Assembly: GCF_003025035.1 (NCBI RefSeq)
Contig: NZ_PYJN01000016.1
Coordinates: 248,001 to 312,000 of the forward strand
DNA: 64,000 bases
Source of the DNA: Rhizobium sp. SEMIA4064
Lineage (GTDB): Bacteria > Pseudomonadota > Alphaproteobacteria > Rhizobiales > Rhizobiaceae
Direction: 5' to 3'
The notes under the pieces are model-generated. The model did not search any database. It had not been told where the DNA came from and saw only the letters and a program-made list of their open reading frames with translations. The position numbers and the translations under genes are program-made. This document shows, piece after piece, positions 1 to 10,263 of the stretch. Position 1 is the first letter of the stretch, and every line of letters starts with the position of its first letter.

Positions 1-51
1 TTTGGGAGCGAGTTTCGCGACAAGCCATCCTCGTGGAAGGGCAATACCGGC

Positions 52-504
52 CTACAGTGGCTTTCGGAAGAACACGACGCGCTGTGTCTCCTCAAATCCT
101 AAAGCGGTATGGAGCGCATGGCTGGCTGAATTCTCAAGCAGCGCGTCTGAGCCAAACTCAACACATCCAAGCGACTTCCCCCAATCAGCAACGGCATTGC
201 AAAGCAATCGTGCGATACCCTTTCGCCTGTCAACGGGCCGGACATAAATCCCTTCGAGGAATAGAACGGGCGAGCTGCTGCATCCATTCACATAATCATA
301 TCGCAAAGTGGCCTCAGCAAACCCGACAGCTTCTTTCGCAGCGTTTCGAGCGATGAAGGCGACGGCTTCTCCACTTTCTGAAAGAAACGCCCGGCCCAAC
401 TCAGCTCGATGATCTTCAAGCGAGTGATGCGGCCACAGAGCAACGCGAAGCTGCGCCCATGGCTCAACATCTTTTATAGTCCCAACCTCAATCATCGATT
501 CCAT
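52..504 (-). CDS. GNAT acetyltransferase, aminoglycoside 6'-N-acetyltransferase-like
   Basis: A 150-residue GNAT protein, the usual length of AAC(6')-I enzymes. It shows hallmarks of that group: LWP..S.EDHR near the N terminus, a DYVNG segment, FLEGIYV in the central strand, the acetyl-CoA-binding loop RPVDRRKGIA, then SDA, a helix with N.ASHALH and GFEE close to the end. It probably transfers acetyl from acetyl-CoA to an amine in the cytoplasm; aminoglycosides are the family's known substrates, but chromosomal members may have other ones. The longest frame opens at 537; I chose the ATG at 504 because GAAGAGAA lies 8 bases upstream. It is divergent from bmt, with no functional link visible. 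Family call good, antibiotic substrate inferred. Confidence 0.8.
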   Translation of the reverse strand: MESMIEVGTIKDVEPWAQLRVALWPHHSLEDHRAELGRAFLSESGEAVAFIARNAAKEAVGFAEATLRYDYVNGCSSSPVLFLEGIYVRPVDRRKGIARLLCNAVADWGKSLGCVEFGSDALLENSASHALHTALGFEETQRVVFFRKPL

Positions 505-626
505 ATTGCGGTTCTCTTCTTGTCTCAAAAACCCCAATTAAAGCGACAGTTTTGCAGCAGGTGAGTGCGCAGAATGCTTCACGAAGATATTTCCAGCAAG
601 ATAAACCGCCCCAAACACCCATGCCA

Positions 627-704
627 CAGGGGGATTCGGCACCAGTATCTACTTGGATTCCACATTTCGGTTGGGGGCTGGCCCCCTGCCCTGGGCGCTT
701 TTTT
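627..704 (+). promoter_or_regulatory. Possible attenuator-like leader upstream of bmt
   Basis: The 313-base gap 505-817 has no gene. Inside it GGGGG (673-677) and CCCCC (682-686) form a compact hairpin, followed after 12 bases by a T-run (699-704, then more T). The same C-tract with two added bases (CCCCCTG, 682-688) is also complementary to CAGGGGG at 627-633, so the two pairings exclude each other, as in an attenuator or riboswitch expression platform. I could not match any known aptamer. Whether transcription of bmt starts upstream of this is unknown. Confidence 0.3.
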
Positions 705-756
705 CTTTTAGACCGCCTTATCGAGCAACCTCTGCCTTTATCCCGGGATTGTACTC

Positions 757-776
757 ATATAAAGAAATGTTTATAT
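757..776 (+). promoter_or_regulatory. Inverted repeat upstream of bmt
   Basis: ATATAAA (757-763) and TTTATAT (770-776) form a perfect 7-base inverted repeat with a 6-base spacer, 41 bases before the bmt start codon. It overlaps a direct repeat of the form TTTAT..CTG.CATTT (770-784 and 793-806). Possible operator for a regulator of bmt; no binding protein can be assigned from the sequence. Confidence 0.3.
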
Positions 777-817
777 CTGCATTTCAATCCGGTTTATCTG
801 ACATTTGAGGAGACGCC

Positions 818-1831
818 ATGACCGTCACAGCCAATCCCTTGACCGATCTTCTAGCCGAAAAGGGCGTACTGCTCGCTGATGGCGCGACCGGCACCAATCT
901 TTTCGCCATGGGCCTGGAGGCCGGTGAAGCTCCGGAGCTCTGGAACGAACAGCATCCCGACCGCATCACCAAGCTGCATCAGGATTTCGTCGACGCCGGC
1001 GCCGACATCATTCTCACCAACACCTTCGGCGGCACCCGCCACCGTTTGAAGCTGCACCATGCGCAGGACCGCGTTCACAGCTTGAACAAGACGGCTGCCG
1101 AAATTGCCCGCGCTGTCGCCGACAAGGCTGGCCGCAAAGTCATCGTCGCCGGCTCGGTCGGCCCGACCGGCGAATTGCTGATGCCGCTTGGCGCACTGAC
1201 CTATGAGGACGCCGTGGCCGCTTTCGCCGAGCAGATCGAAGGTCTGAAAGCCGGTGGCGTCGATGTCGCCTGGATCGAAACCATGTCATCGCCGGAAGAA
1301 ATCCGCGCCGCCGCGGAAGCCGCCGTCAAGGTCGGCCTGCCCTACACCTATACCGGCTCCTTCGATACCGCCGGCAAGACGATGATGGGTCTTCATCCGA
1401 GAGACATTCACGGCGTTGCCAAGGATGTGGGTCAAGGTCCGCTCGCCGTCGGCGCCAATTGCGGCGTCGGCGCATCGGATATCCTCTCAAGCCTGCTCGA
1501 CATGACCGATGCCGATCCGGCTTCGGTCGTGATCGTCAAAGGCAACTGCGGCATTCCGGAATATCGCGGCGCCGAGATCCACTATTCCGGCACGCCGCCG
1601 CTCATGGCCGATTACGCCCGCCTCGCCCGCGACGCCGGCGCCAAGATCATCGGCGGCTGCTGCGGCACTTCCTGCGGCCACCTTGCCGCCATGCGCGAAG
1701 CGCTCGACAGCTACACGCCCGGCCCGCGCCCGACGCTGGAAACGATCATCGATCGGATTGGCCCGCTGCGCAACAAGACGGCCAACGAAGGCGGGGCCGC
1801 CCCGACCCGCGAGCGCCGTCGCCGCGGATAA
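818..1831 (+). CDS. bmt: Homocysteine S-methyltransferase (betaine-homocysteine type)
   Basis: A 337-residue member of the BHMT/MetH-N (Pfam S-methyl_trans) family. It transfers a methyl group to homocysteine to make methionine. The homocysteine/zinc signature is complete: DGATGTN at residues 21-27, GANCG with Cys215, and GGCCGTSCGH with Cys281/Cys282. GAGGAG lies 5 bases before the ATG. Family knowledge: rhizobial members use glycine betaine as donor, fitting the betaine-type corrinoid locus 7 kb away. The last 14 residues form a Gly/Arg-rich tail (GGAAPTRERRRRG) outside the barrel, like tails on other proteins of that locus. Alternative: a generic MmuM-type methyltransferase with another donor. 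Confidence 0.88.
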   Translation: MTVTANPLTDLLAEKGVLLADGATGTNLFAMGLEAGEAPELWNEQHPDRITKLHQDFVDAGADIILTNTFGGTRHRLKLHHAQDRVHSLNKTAAEIARAVADKAGRKVIVAGSVGPTGELLMPLGALTYEDAVAAFAEQIEGLKAGGVDVAWIETMSSPEEIRAAAEAAVKVGLPYTYTGSFDTAGKTMMGLHPRDIHGVAKDVGQGPLAVGANCGVGASDILSSLLDMTDADPASVVIVKGNCGIPEYRGAEIHYSGTPPLMADYARLARDAGAKIIGGCCGTSCGHLAAMREALDSYTPGPRPTLETIIDRIGPLRNKTANEGGAAPTRERRRRG

Positions 1832-1839
1832 AAACAATT

Positions 1840-1872
1840 GGGCGGGATGACCTTTGAATGGTCATCCCGCCC
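1840..1872. terminator. Strong hairpin between convergent bmt and glf
   Basis: A 13-bp perfect stem (1840-1852 with 1860-1872) and 7-base loop lie between the two converging stop codons. On the minus strand it is followed by AATTGTTTTT, so it best fits a terminator for glf. On the plus strand there is no clear T-run. Confidence 0.65.
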
Positions 1873-1924
1873 TCACCTCAAATGGCGCTGAAGGTCCATT
1901 GACCCTTCGAGCTCAGCCCAAAGC

Positions 1925-4325
<2,401 letters not shown>

Positions 4326-4347
4326 AGACTGCCCCTTATTCCTGGAT

Positions 4348-5319
4348 TCAATGGCGCGCGCTGGCCGAAAGCCGCTGAACCTTTACAGTTTCCCTGAGCT
4401 CCGAAATTTCGATCCGCAGCTTCTCGACCTTATCGCTCAGTTCTTCGACCTGAACCGATATGATGTCGTCGTTCGGATCGACCGTTGACGGCGCCGCCTT
4501 CGGATATCCAAGCTCCATGGGAGCCTGCCGCGGCAAGGGCTGTTCCAGCGTAACCTTTGGAGCCACCGGCACGTCGAATTCCGCGCCGAAGAAATGCAGC
4601 CACATGCGCTCAAGCATATATCCGTAGACGGGCATGCCTAACGTCGCCTGATATGTAATTTCCAGGCTCTTCCGCGGCCATTTGGCGATGAGGTTGTTAC
4701 GAACGGCGAAGATCGCACCGTAGGTGAACACTCCAAAAGAATGTGCCCGCGCTTTGTCCGCCAACTCATCGAGTCCGCATTTCCGCAGGAAATCGCTGGC
4801 AACGTTTTCTCCTTCCGGCGGGTTGCCGTGGAACGCGCAATAATCACGGCTGGTGCCCAAAGCGCCTTCGTCGACGAAATCCGGCGGACCCCAACTAGAC
4901 AAAGAGAAACGTTCCGGACGAACACGCAGACGACCGCCCAGGCGTCGTTCGTAGTCCGCGAGCAAGGACGCCGGTGGAATATTGTGATCGGCCTGCCATT
5001 GCCAGGTCAGCGGCTGCAGGCTGTCCCATTGCCGCCAGTTTTCCAGCAGCGGCAGGAAATCCGGACTATGGGTAAAGGGATCGCCTTGCGAGAAGACCGT
5101 GAAGGAATCGGCGTCCCGCGGTACCGTCAGCATATGGTGGATGTATGTTTCGGACTCCCGCCCAACATTCTGCCTGTCGATGATGTGATCGGCTCTGTCA
5201 ATGATGAGCGGATCGCTGATCGGCTCGCCCTTGTTGTAGATGTAGACCTCGAAATCGTCGGGAATGTTCAGGACCCAATCGAGAGACTCTTTATAGCGGG
5301 CAATAACAATTGAGTTCAT
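4348..5319 (-). CDS. DUF3431 protein, probable glycan-related
   Basis: A 323-residue protein starting with the DUF3431 pattern SIVIARYKESLDWV, followed by YNKG and a NVGRESETYIHH segment, and TVFSQGDPF in the middle. These resemble family members predicted to be glycosyltransferase-like, but the activity is unknown. The last 45 residues have heptad-like acidic and Leu/Val repeats (ELSDKVEKLRIEISELRETV), a likely short coiled coil for oligomerisation. The frame is open to 5412; I chose 5319 because TGGAG precedes this ATG and the domain begins right there. First gene of the minus-strand glycan transcript, divergent from the GT2 gene. Confidence 0.75.
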   Translation of the reverse strand: MNSIVIARYKESLDWVLNIPDDFEVYIYNKGEPISDPLIIDRADHIIDRQNVGRESETYIHHMLTVPRDADSFTVFSQGDPFTHSPDFLPLLENWRQWDSLQPLTWQWQADHNIPPASLLADYERRLGGRLRVRPERFSLSSWGPPDFVDEGALGTSRDYCAFHGNPPEGENVASDFLRKCGLDELADKARAHSFGVFTYGAIFAVRNNLIAKWPRKSLEITYQATLGMPVYGYMLERMWLHFFGAEFDVPVAPKVTLEQPLPRQAPMELGYPKAAPSTVDPNDDIISVQVEELSDKVEKLRIEISELRETVKVQRLSASARH

Positions 5320-5553
5320 ATGACATCTCCAGGCACCGGCAGCCGCCAACGGCGGCATAGATGAAATCGCGCCTCGATTAATCGCCCCGCGCTGCCGACC
5401 CTGCCGTATCAAGTTCGACGAACCACCTTGGCAGAGGGATAAAAATCAAAGCTTGCACCGGGCTGGAGGCCGTATGTCGCTTCACACTCGCCTGGAATGA
5501 GCGTGAATTCTCCAGCCCCGCGAAAGCAACCTCTCCTATCCAACGGCAAAGCT

Positions 5554-5569
5554 CGCGATCCGAATCGCG
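5554..5569. promoter_or_regulatory. Inverted repeat in the DUF3431/GT2 divergent promoter
   Basis: CGCGAT (5554-5559) and ATCGCG (5564-5569) are a perfect inverted repeat with a 4-base spacer, 21 bases upstream of the GT2 start. It could be an operator or just a small hairpin. The rest of the 271-base divergent region shows nothing I can name. Confidence 0.2.
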
Positions 5570-5590
5570 CCGATGCCTCTGGAGAAGTCG

Positions 5591-6802
5591 ATGTCCTCTA
5601 TTGAATCCCCCGTCCTTTCGATCTGCGTTCCGACCTACAATCGCCAGTTCATGCTGGAGCGCAATGTAAGCTTCCATCTGGACGCGTTTCGCCGGCTCGG
5701 CATTCCCTTTGAGATCGTGATTGTCGATGACTGCTCGACGGACAATACCGCTGGCTATGTCCAATCCATCTCGCATCACCCGGAAGTCAGCGCCTACCGC
5801 CGCGCAAGCAATTCCGGTTTTCTCAGCAACTATGCCTTCGCCATGCAGCGTGCCCGCGGTCAATACGCAGTTTTCCTCGGGGACGACGACTTGCTCATTC
5901 CGGAAAAGGTCGTCGAATACATCCGCTTGATGGCGGAGGACCAGCGGATCGGCATGGTGCAAGCGCCGTGGATGCTTGTCGATGGACGGCCGGGCGGCGG
6001 CGACATGCAGCCCTTTTATCACCTGTCCTATCCGACGCGTCATTCGAAGGGCGATTTCCATTCGATGCTGGAATTCATCCTCGAGCGACACGTCTTCCCT
6101 GAGTTCATGATCATCCGGCGCGACGTCCTGGCCAAGTCTATCTCCAGCCCGACGCCCTTCATCTTCTGGGCATTTCTTTATACGACGCGCGCGCTCGACA
6201 AGGCCGACATTCTCTTCATGCCGGAACCCTTCGCACGCGTAACGGCGGTCTCCGACGACCCGCGCCTGCAGCAGGGTAACAAGGAATGCATGTTCCAGTG
6301 GGACACCTACAGAGGCGGCCTGGAATATCTCGCCTCTCAGGCCCTTCGCGACGGCAAGCTTCCCGCCGATTACCGGACGTCTCTGGTGCAGCGCATCACG
6401 CAATTCATGCTGCAGCGCCAGGCCGTCGCCATGCGCCTGCATGTCAACGCGCAGAATTGGGTCGAGGCCTACATCATGTATCATCGCATGGCGGCCTATC
6501 ACGCCGCGCCGCTTCCGCCGGAATCCTATGATCAGATCCGCAAGCTCGCCGGTATCGCGACAGCCGCAACGGAAGCGATCGCATTCAACGGCGAACCGGT
6601 CATCATCGAGCCGATCATCGACGACACGACGATCAATCTTCTGTCGCCAGCGATCCGGGAACGTTTGAGCCGGGAAGCGCCGCAGCTCGATAGGTCCGAC
6701 AAGCCAAGGGCGTTCCTTCGCTTCACGCAGAACTTTCCGCCCAATCCCGGTCCGAGAGACGGGCTGTTCGATATTCTCACTTATATCGAACAGTTCGTTT
6801 GA
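5591..6802 (+). CDS. Glycosyltransferase family 2
   Basis: A 403-residue GT-A-fold glycosyltransferase. The N terminus SICVPTYNR, then IVIVDDCSTDNTA, SNSGFLSNYAFAM and FLGDDDLL (the DXD-type metal/nucleotide-sugar motif) are classic GT2. The second half, about residues 200-403, is an unassigned helical region. The open frame starts at 5573 but GGAGAAG lies before the ATG at 5591. No membrane segment is visible, so it would act at the cytoplasmic face. Acceptor and sugar unknown; glf next door makes Galf a reasonable guess. Its stop is 6 bases from the converging glycosidase stop. Confidence 0.88.
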   Translation: MSSIESPVLSICVPTYNRQFMLERNVSFHLDAFRRLGIPFEIVIVDDCSTDNTAGYVQSISHHPEVSAYRRASNSGFLSNYAFAMQRARGQYAVFLGDDDLLIPEKVVEYIRLMAEDQRIGMVQAPWMLVDGRPGGGDMQPFYHLSYPTRHSKGDFHSMLEFILERHVFPEFMIIRRDVLAKSISSPTPFIFWAFLYTTRALDKADILFMPEPFARVTAVSDDPRLQQGNKECMFQWDTYRGGLEYLASQALRDGKLPADYRTSLVQRITQFMLQRQAVAMRLHVNAQNWVEAYIMYHRMAAYHAAPLPPESYDQIRKLAGIATAATEAIAFNGEPVIIEPIIDDTTINLLSPAIRERLSREAPQLDRSDKPRAFLRFTQNFPPNPGPRDGLFDILTYIEQFV

Positions 6803-6808
6803 GGCTCC

Positions 6809-7606
6809 TCAGCCCGGCAGCAGCTCCGTCACCGCGATGATCGGGCCGAGCGGGAATAATTCATCCCGCCTCTGCCATTCCGGTATATCGAGGCTGGAGA
6901 TGCTGCCATCGAGGAAGAGTGCATTGGCGCAGCCGAGATCGTCACGGAACAAAGTCGCAAAATCGTGGAAGCGGACAGCGCCGTCAGATACGGCGAAGAT
7001 GACCTTGCCATCGGCTGACACGCCGACGCCGTTGCGCGTCTTGAAACTGGTGCTGTCGGCGAGGAACGACGGATGCAGCTTGCCGTCGATCACCAGCATC
7101 GGGCCGGATTGCGTCGCGTAGAAAGGCTTGATGCCGGAAGCCTGGAAGGCTTTGCTCTCCATGATGCCGGCATGGCCCGGCTGAAGATAGAAGACGCCGT
7201 TCGGCAGTAGATGAAAATTGCCCCACCCCTTGTTGGTGTTGATCTCTCTCTGTTGCTTGCCGTCTTCGACATAGAGGCCGACCGGCGATTGGTCATCCCG
7301 GTACATGCCGCCATTCATCGCAAATCGGATGTAGATGCGGTCCTGGCGAAGATCGTTTTCCAGCGCTCGGAACGAGCCATAGGGCTTGCCGCTGCGGTCG
7401 TTCTGGTAGAGCCGGATACCGTCGGTGGCGGGATCGAAGGTGCAGACGGTATAGCTGTCGCCAAGATGCTGAACCTTGCGGCAGGCCTCATCAGCAAACG
7501 CCGTGGTGGCGCAGGTGAGGATGGCGAACATGGTCAGCAACCGAATCAAACGCTTGGGCTCCGCAGCGAATTTCGAAGCTTTAAGGGCGCAATCAAAATG
7601 CGGCAA
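6809..7606 (-). CDS. Secreted phosphodiester glycosidase-family protein (NAGPA/DUF2233)
   Basis: About 265 residues. A hydrophobic segment (LLTMFAILTCATTAFA) followed by DEAC looks like a signal peptide, so the protein is probably periplasmic. The body fits the phosphodiester glycosidase family (PF09992): FAMNGGMY, QSPVGLYVEDGK, NGVFYL, SGPMLVIDGKLHP, RNGVGVSADGKVIFAVSD and LFLDGSISSL. Family members remove sugars from phosphodiester links. The start is uncertain: the frame opens with TTG at 7606, another TTG lies at about residue 20, and an ATG at 7531 would leave a very short signal. It lies 21 bases after the 4Fe-4S gene and may be the last gene of the mttB transcript. Confidence 0.75.
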   Translation of the reverse strand: MPHFDCALKASKFAAEPKRLIRLLTMFAILTCATTAFADEACRKVQHLGDSYTVCTFDPATDGIRLYQNDRSGKPYGSFRALENDLRQDRIYIRFAMNGGMYRDDQSPVGLYVEDGKQQREINTNKGWGNFHLLPNGVFYLQPGHAGIMESKAFQASGIKPFYATQSGPMLVIDGKLHPSFLADSTSFKTRNGVGVSADGKVIFAVSDGAVRFHDFATLFRDDLGCANALFLDGSISSLDIPEWQRRDELFPLGPIIAVTELLPG

Positions 7607-7627
7607 AAGAAGGAAATTCCTTCCTTT

Positions 7628-8320
7628 TTAAGACCGAAGTGCCGCCATGTGAAAAGCGAGCTGCGCCTGCGGATAGCGATAGGCCGATCCCACTGGGCAG
7701 GCATTGCGCGCCAGGCAGCCGCTAATTATGCAACCGGTTTTCCCTGCATCCGTCCGGAGATGCGACCGACAGGCGGCTACGTCGAAACCGACCGATGTGA
7801 CGGCCTCGACGGGACAGGCGGTCAGGCAAGGCTTTTCGTCGCAATGATCGCAGGGATGTGCAGCCATCGTCCCTGCCCCATCCACTTCGATTATGTCGGC
7901 AAACCCGAGCGCACCGCGATAACCGTGCCACAAGCCATAGTCCGGATGGATCAGGATGCCGAGCGGCGAAGCCTTCAAACCTTCCGCCTGCATTGCCCAT
8001 CGCTGGAACGGCTGCCACGGCGGATCGGAGGGGAAATAGGCTGTCGCATTGAATACCGCGGCTAGAGGCCTTATGATCGCCTTCGACCACTCGTCCAGCG
8101 GATCGGTATGATCCGCATTTTCGGGCGATTGCCGCCATCGGGAAAACGGCTCCCAGATGGAACCGCCGATATTGCCGAGCAGGATCACGCTTCGCGCCGG
8201 CGTCCCGTCGGCCAATGCCGGTCCCTCGCCTTCGCCGAAGGAAATGATCCCACGAACAAAAACTCCGTGCGGCGCAAGCGCCGCACGGAGTTCGCTGACA
8301 ATCGCGGAGCCGCCACTCAT
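7628..8320 (-). CDS. 4Fe-4S protein related to QueG/reductive dehalogenase-type Fe-S domains
   Basis: A 230-residue cytoplasmic protein. The C-terminal half carries eight cysteines in two ferredoxin-like groups: Cys157, 160, 165, 169 (CDHC....C...CP) and Cys184, 197, 202, 208 (last three in CIISGCLARNACP). The segment before it (ASPLGILIHPDYGLWHGYRGAL) resembles epoxyqueuosine reductase and similar cobalamin-linked Fe-S proteins. It is too short to be a full QueG. AAGGGG precedes the ATG by 6 bases. It lies 101 bases after mttB on the same strand, so an electron-transfer role for the corrinoid system is inferred. Exact activity unknown. Confidence 0.7.
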   Translation of the reverse strand: MSGGSAIVSELRAALAPHGVFVRGIISFGEGEGPALADGTPARSVILLGNIGGSIWEPFSRWRQSPENADHTDPLDEWSKAIIRPLAAVFNATAYFPSDPPWQPFQRWAMQAEGLKASPLGILIHPDYGLWHGYRGALGFADIIEVDGAGTMAAHPCDHCDEKPCLTACPVEAVTSVGFDVAACRSHLRTDAGKTGCIISGCLARNACPVGSAYRYPQAQLAFHMAALRS

Positions 8321-8421
8321 CGCGGCCCCTTATATTGATAGTGCGGCCGCCAGACCTCTTTCTGAATCAGATCGGCGACGCGAACCGCACCGCCTTGCTC
8401 CCTGGCGGCCTCGGGCTCTCT

Positions 8422-9999
8422 TCAGGTGAAAGCGTCCGGCATCGAATCCTTGCGCTTCTGGATATAGGCCAGCAGCGCCTCATCGATCGCCGGATCAAGC
8501 GGCGGTGCTTCGTAATGGTCGAGCCAGGAGCGGCAAAGCGCATTGGCGCGTTCCTCGATGCGCTTCTGACCTTCGATTTCCCACTGTTCGAAGGAATTGT
8601 TGTCAGCCAGCGCCGAACGGTAGAAGGCCGTCTGGAAGTTGGCCTGCGTATGGCCGCAGCCGAGATAGTGGCTGCCGGGGCCGACTTCGCGGATGGCATC
8701 CATCGCCTGGCCGTTTTCTGAGAGATCGACGCCCTCGGCCATCTTCTGCATCATGCCGAGCTGATCCTGATCGATCATGAACTTCTCGTAGGAGCTGACG
8801 AGGCCGCCTTCGAGCCAGCCAGCGGCATGCAGCACGAAATTCGTGCCGGCAAGCAGCGTCATGTTCAGCGTGCTGGCCGATTCATGAGCCGCCTGCGCAT
8901 CCGGCACCTTGGAAGCGCAGAGCGAACCGCCGGTACGGAAAGGCAGTCCGAGACGACGGGCAAGCTGGGCCGAGCCGTAGGACACCAACGACGGCTCCGG
9001 GGTGCCGAAGGTCGGCGCGCCCGACTGCATGGAGATGGAGGCGGCGAAGGTGCCGTAAAGCACCGGCGATCCCTTGCGAATCAACTGCGTGAAGGATGCA
9101 CCGGCCAGAACCTCGGCCAGGATCTGCGTCAGCGTGCCGGCAACCGTCACCGGGCTCATCGCGCCGGAGAGAATGAACGGCGATACGACGGAGGCCTGGT
9201 TATGCCGCGCGTAGACCTTCAATGCACCGAGCATGGTCTCGTCGAACACCATCGGCGAATTGGCGTTGATCAGGTTCAGCGTGACGCAATTGTTTTCGAC
9301 GAACTCGTCACCGAAAACGATCTTCGCCATGGCGATCGTGTCTTCGGCACGTTCCGGCGCGGTCACCGAACCCATGAACGGCTTGTCCGAATATTTGATA
9401 TGGCTGTAGACCATATCGAGATGGCGCTTGTTGACCGGGATGTCGACCGGCTCGCAGACCGTGCCGCCGGACGAATGGATCGACGGCGCCATATAGGCGA
9501 GCTTCACGAAATTACGGAAATCCTCGATCGTCGCATAACGACGATTGCCTTCGAGATCGCGAACGAAGGGAGGGCCGTAAACCGGCGCGAAGATCGTTGC
9601 CTTGCCGCCGACCTGGGCGTTGCGGGCGCTGTTGCGCGCATGCCAGGTGAATTCCTTCGGCGCGGTCTTCAGGAGTTCGCGGCAAAGCCCTTTCGGGAAA
9701 TGCACCCGCTGCCCCTTAACGTCGGCACCAGCTTCCTTCCAGAGTTCCAGTGCTTCCGCATCGTCGCGAAACTCGATGCCGATTTCTTCGAGCACGGTGT
9801 CAGCATTGCGCTCAATGAGCTGCAGGCCTTCCTCGTCCAGGACCTCGTAGACACCGATCTTGCGCTGGATATACGGGAGCGACGGACCTGGCCCGCCACC
9901 GCTGCGTGATGCGCGCCGCGCAGCCGCACCCCTGCCCTCGCCGCGCGAACGCCGTCCGCCACCATCACCTGCGGCCGGTTGCTCAATCATATCATCCAT
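8422..9999 (-). CDS. Non-pyrrolysine MttB-family corrinoid methyltransferase (betaine type)
   Basis: A 525-residue member of the trimethylamine methyltransferase superfamily (PF06253), without an internal amber codon, hence the non-pyrrolysine branch. Characterised members (MtgB, MtpB, MtcB) move a methyl group from glycine betaine, proline betaine or carnitine to a corrinoid protein. Recognisable parts include YEVLDEEGLQLIERNADTVL, FAPVYGPPFVRD, SSGGTVCEP, FILSGAMSPVTVAGTL, GTFAASISMQSGAPTFG and GPGSHYLGCGHTQANF. Residues 11-39 are an extra Gly/Arg-rich N-terminal extension ahead of the domain. GAGGAAG lies before the ATG. First gene of a probable operon with the Fe-S and glycosidase genes, divergent from the corrinoid-protein gene. 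Actual substrate not determinable here. Confidence 0.9.
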   Translation of the reverse strand: MDDMIEQPAAGDGGGRRSRGEGRGAAARRASRSGGGPGPSLPYIQRKIGVYEVLDEEGLQLIERNADTVLEEIGIEFRDDAEALELWKEAGADVKGQRVHFPKGLCRELLKTAPKEFTWHARNSARNAQVGGKATIFAPVYGPPFVRDLEGNRRYATIEDFRNFVKLAYMAPSIHSSGGTVCEPVDIPVNKRHLDMVYSHIKYSDKPFMGSVTAPERAEDTIAMAKIVFGDEFVENNCVTLNLINANSPMVFDETMLGALKVYARHNQASVVSPFILSGAMSPVTVAGTLTQILAEVLAGASFTQLIRKGSPVLYGTFAASISMQSGAPTFGTPEPSLVSYGSAQLARRLGLPFRTGGSLCASKVPDAQAAHESASTLNMTLLAGTNFVLHAAGWLEGGLVSSYEKFMIDQDQLGMMQKMAEGVDLSENGQAMDAIREVGPGSHYLGCGHTQANFQTAFYRSALADNNSFEQWEIEGQKRIEERANALCRSWLDHYEAPPLDPAIDEALLAYIQKRKDSMPDAFT

Positions 10000-10263
10000 G
10001 ATGCTTCCTCACTCTTGCGCATGAATACGTCTGTACAATTTGCCCCATGCTACCCGATTCCGTCGCACGGACATTCCTTTATGCGCCAGTGACTAGCATA
10101 GGACAGACATGGCCGGCGTGAAATTGCTTCATATCCATCTGTTCCTTCCGTCGCGATTTATCTGCGTCACGTCGCTTTCGAAAAGGGTTTTGTTAGGCTT
10201 CCGGTCTATCGATAAAGACAGCATTGTTTTATAGAAGCCCCTGATGCATCGCACGAAAACGGG
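10000..10263. promoter_or_regulatory. Divergent promoter region of mttB-family and corrinoid-protein genes
   Basis: This 264-base gap separates two divergent genes that must act together, so it should hold both promoters and probably shared regulator sites. I see TTTATCTG at 10157-10164, also present before bmt (793-800), and a small palindrome TATCGATA in the right half. No confident sigma-70 boxes or known operator could be assigned. Confidence 0.45.

Noticed and set aside
541..700. Possible cobalamin or SAM-type riboswitch before bmt
   Set aside because: The B12 box and the conserved junction seen at 29606-29795 are absent here, and no SAM-II or SAH core was found. Only alternative pairing remains.
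5378..6502. 374-residue minus-strand frame over the GT2 gene
   Set aside because: It is the reverse shadow of a clear glycosyltransferase gene and has no recognisable domain.
8827..9909. 360-residue plus-strand frame over the mttB gene
   Set aside because: Composition is Arg/His/Gln-rich as usual for antisense shadows; the other strand codes for a known family.
8422..9999. Pyrrolysine-containing trimethylamine methyltransferase
   Set aside because: The frame is uninterrupted, with no in-frame amber codon, so it belongs to the non-pyrrolysine branch.
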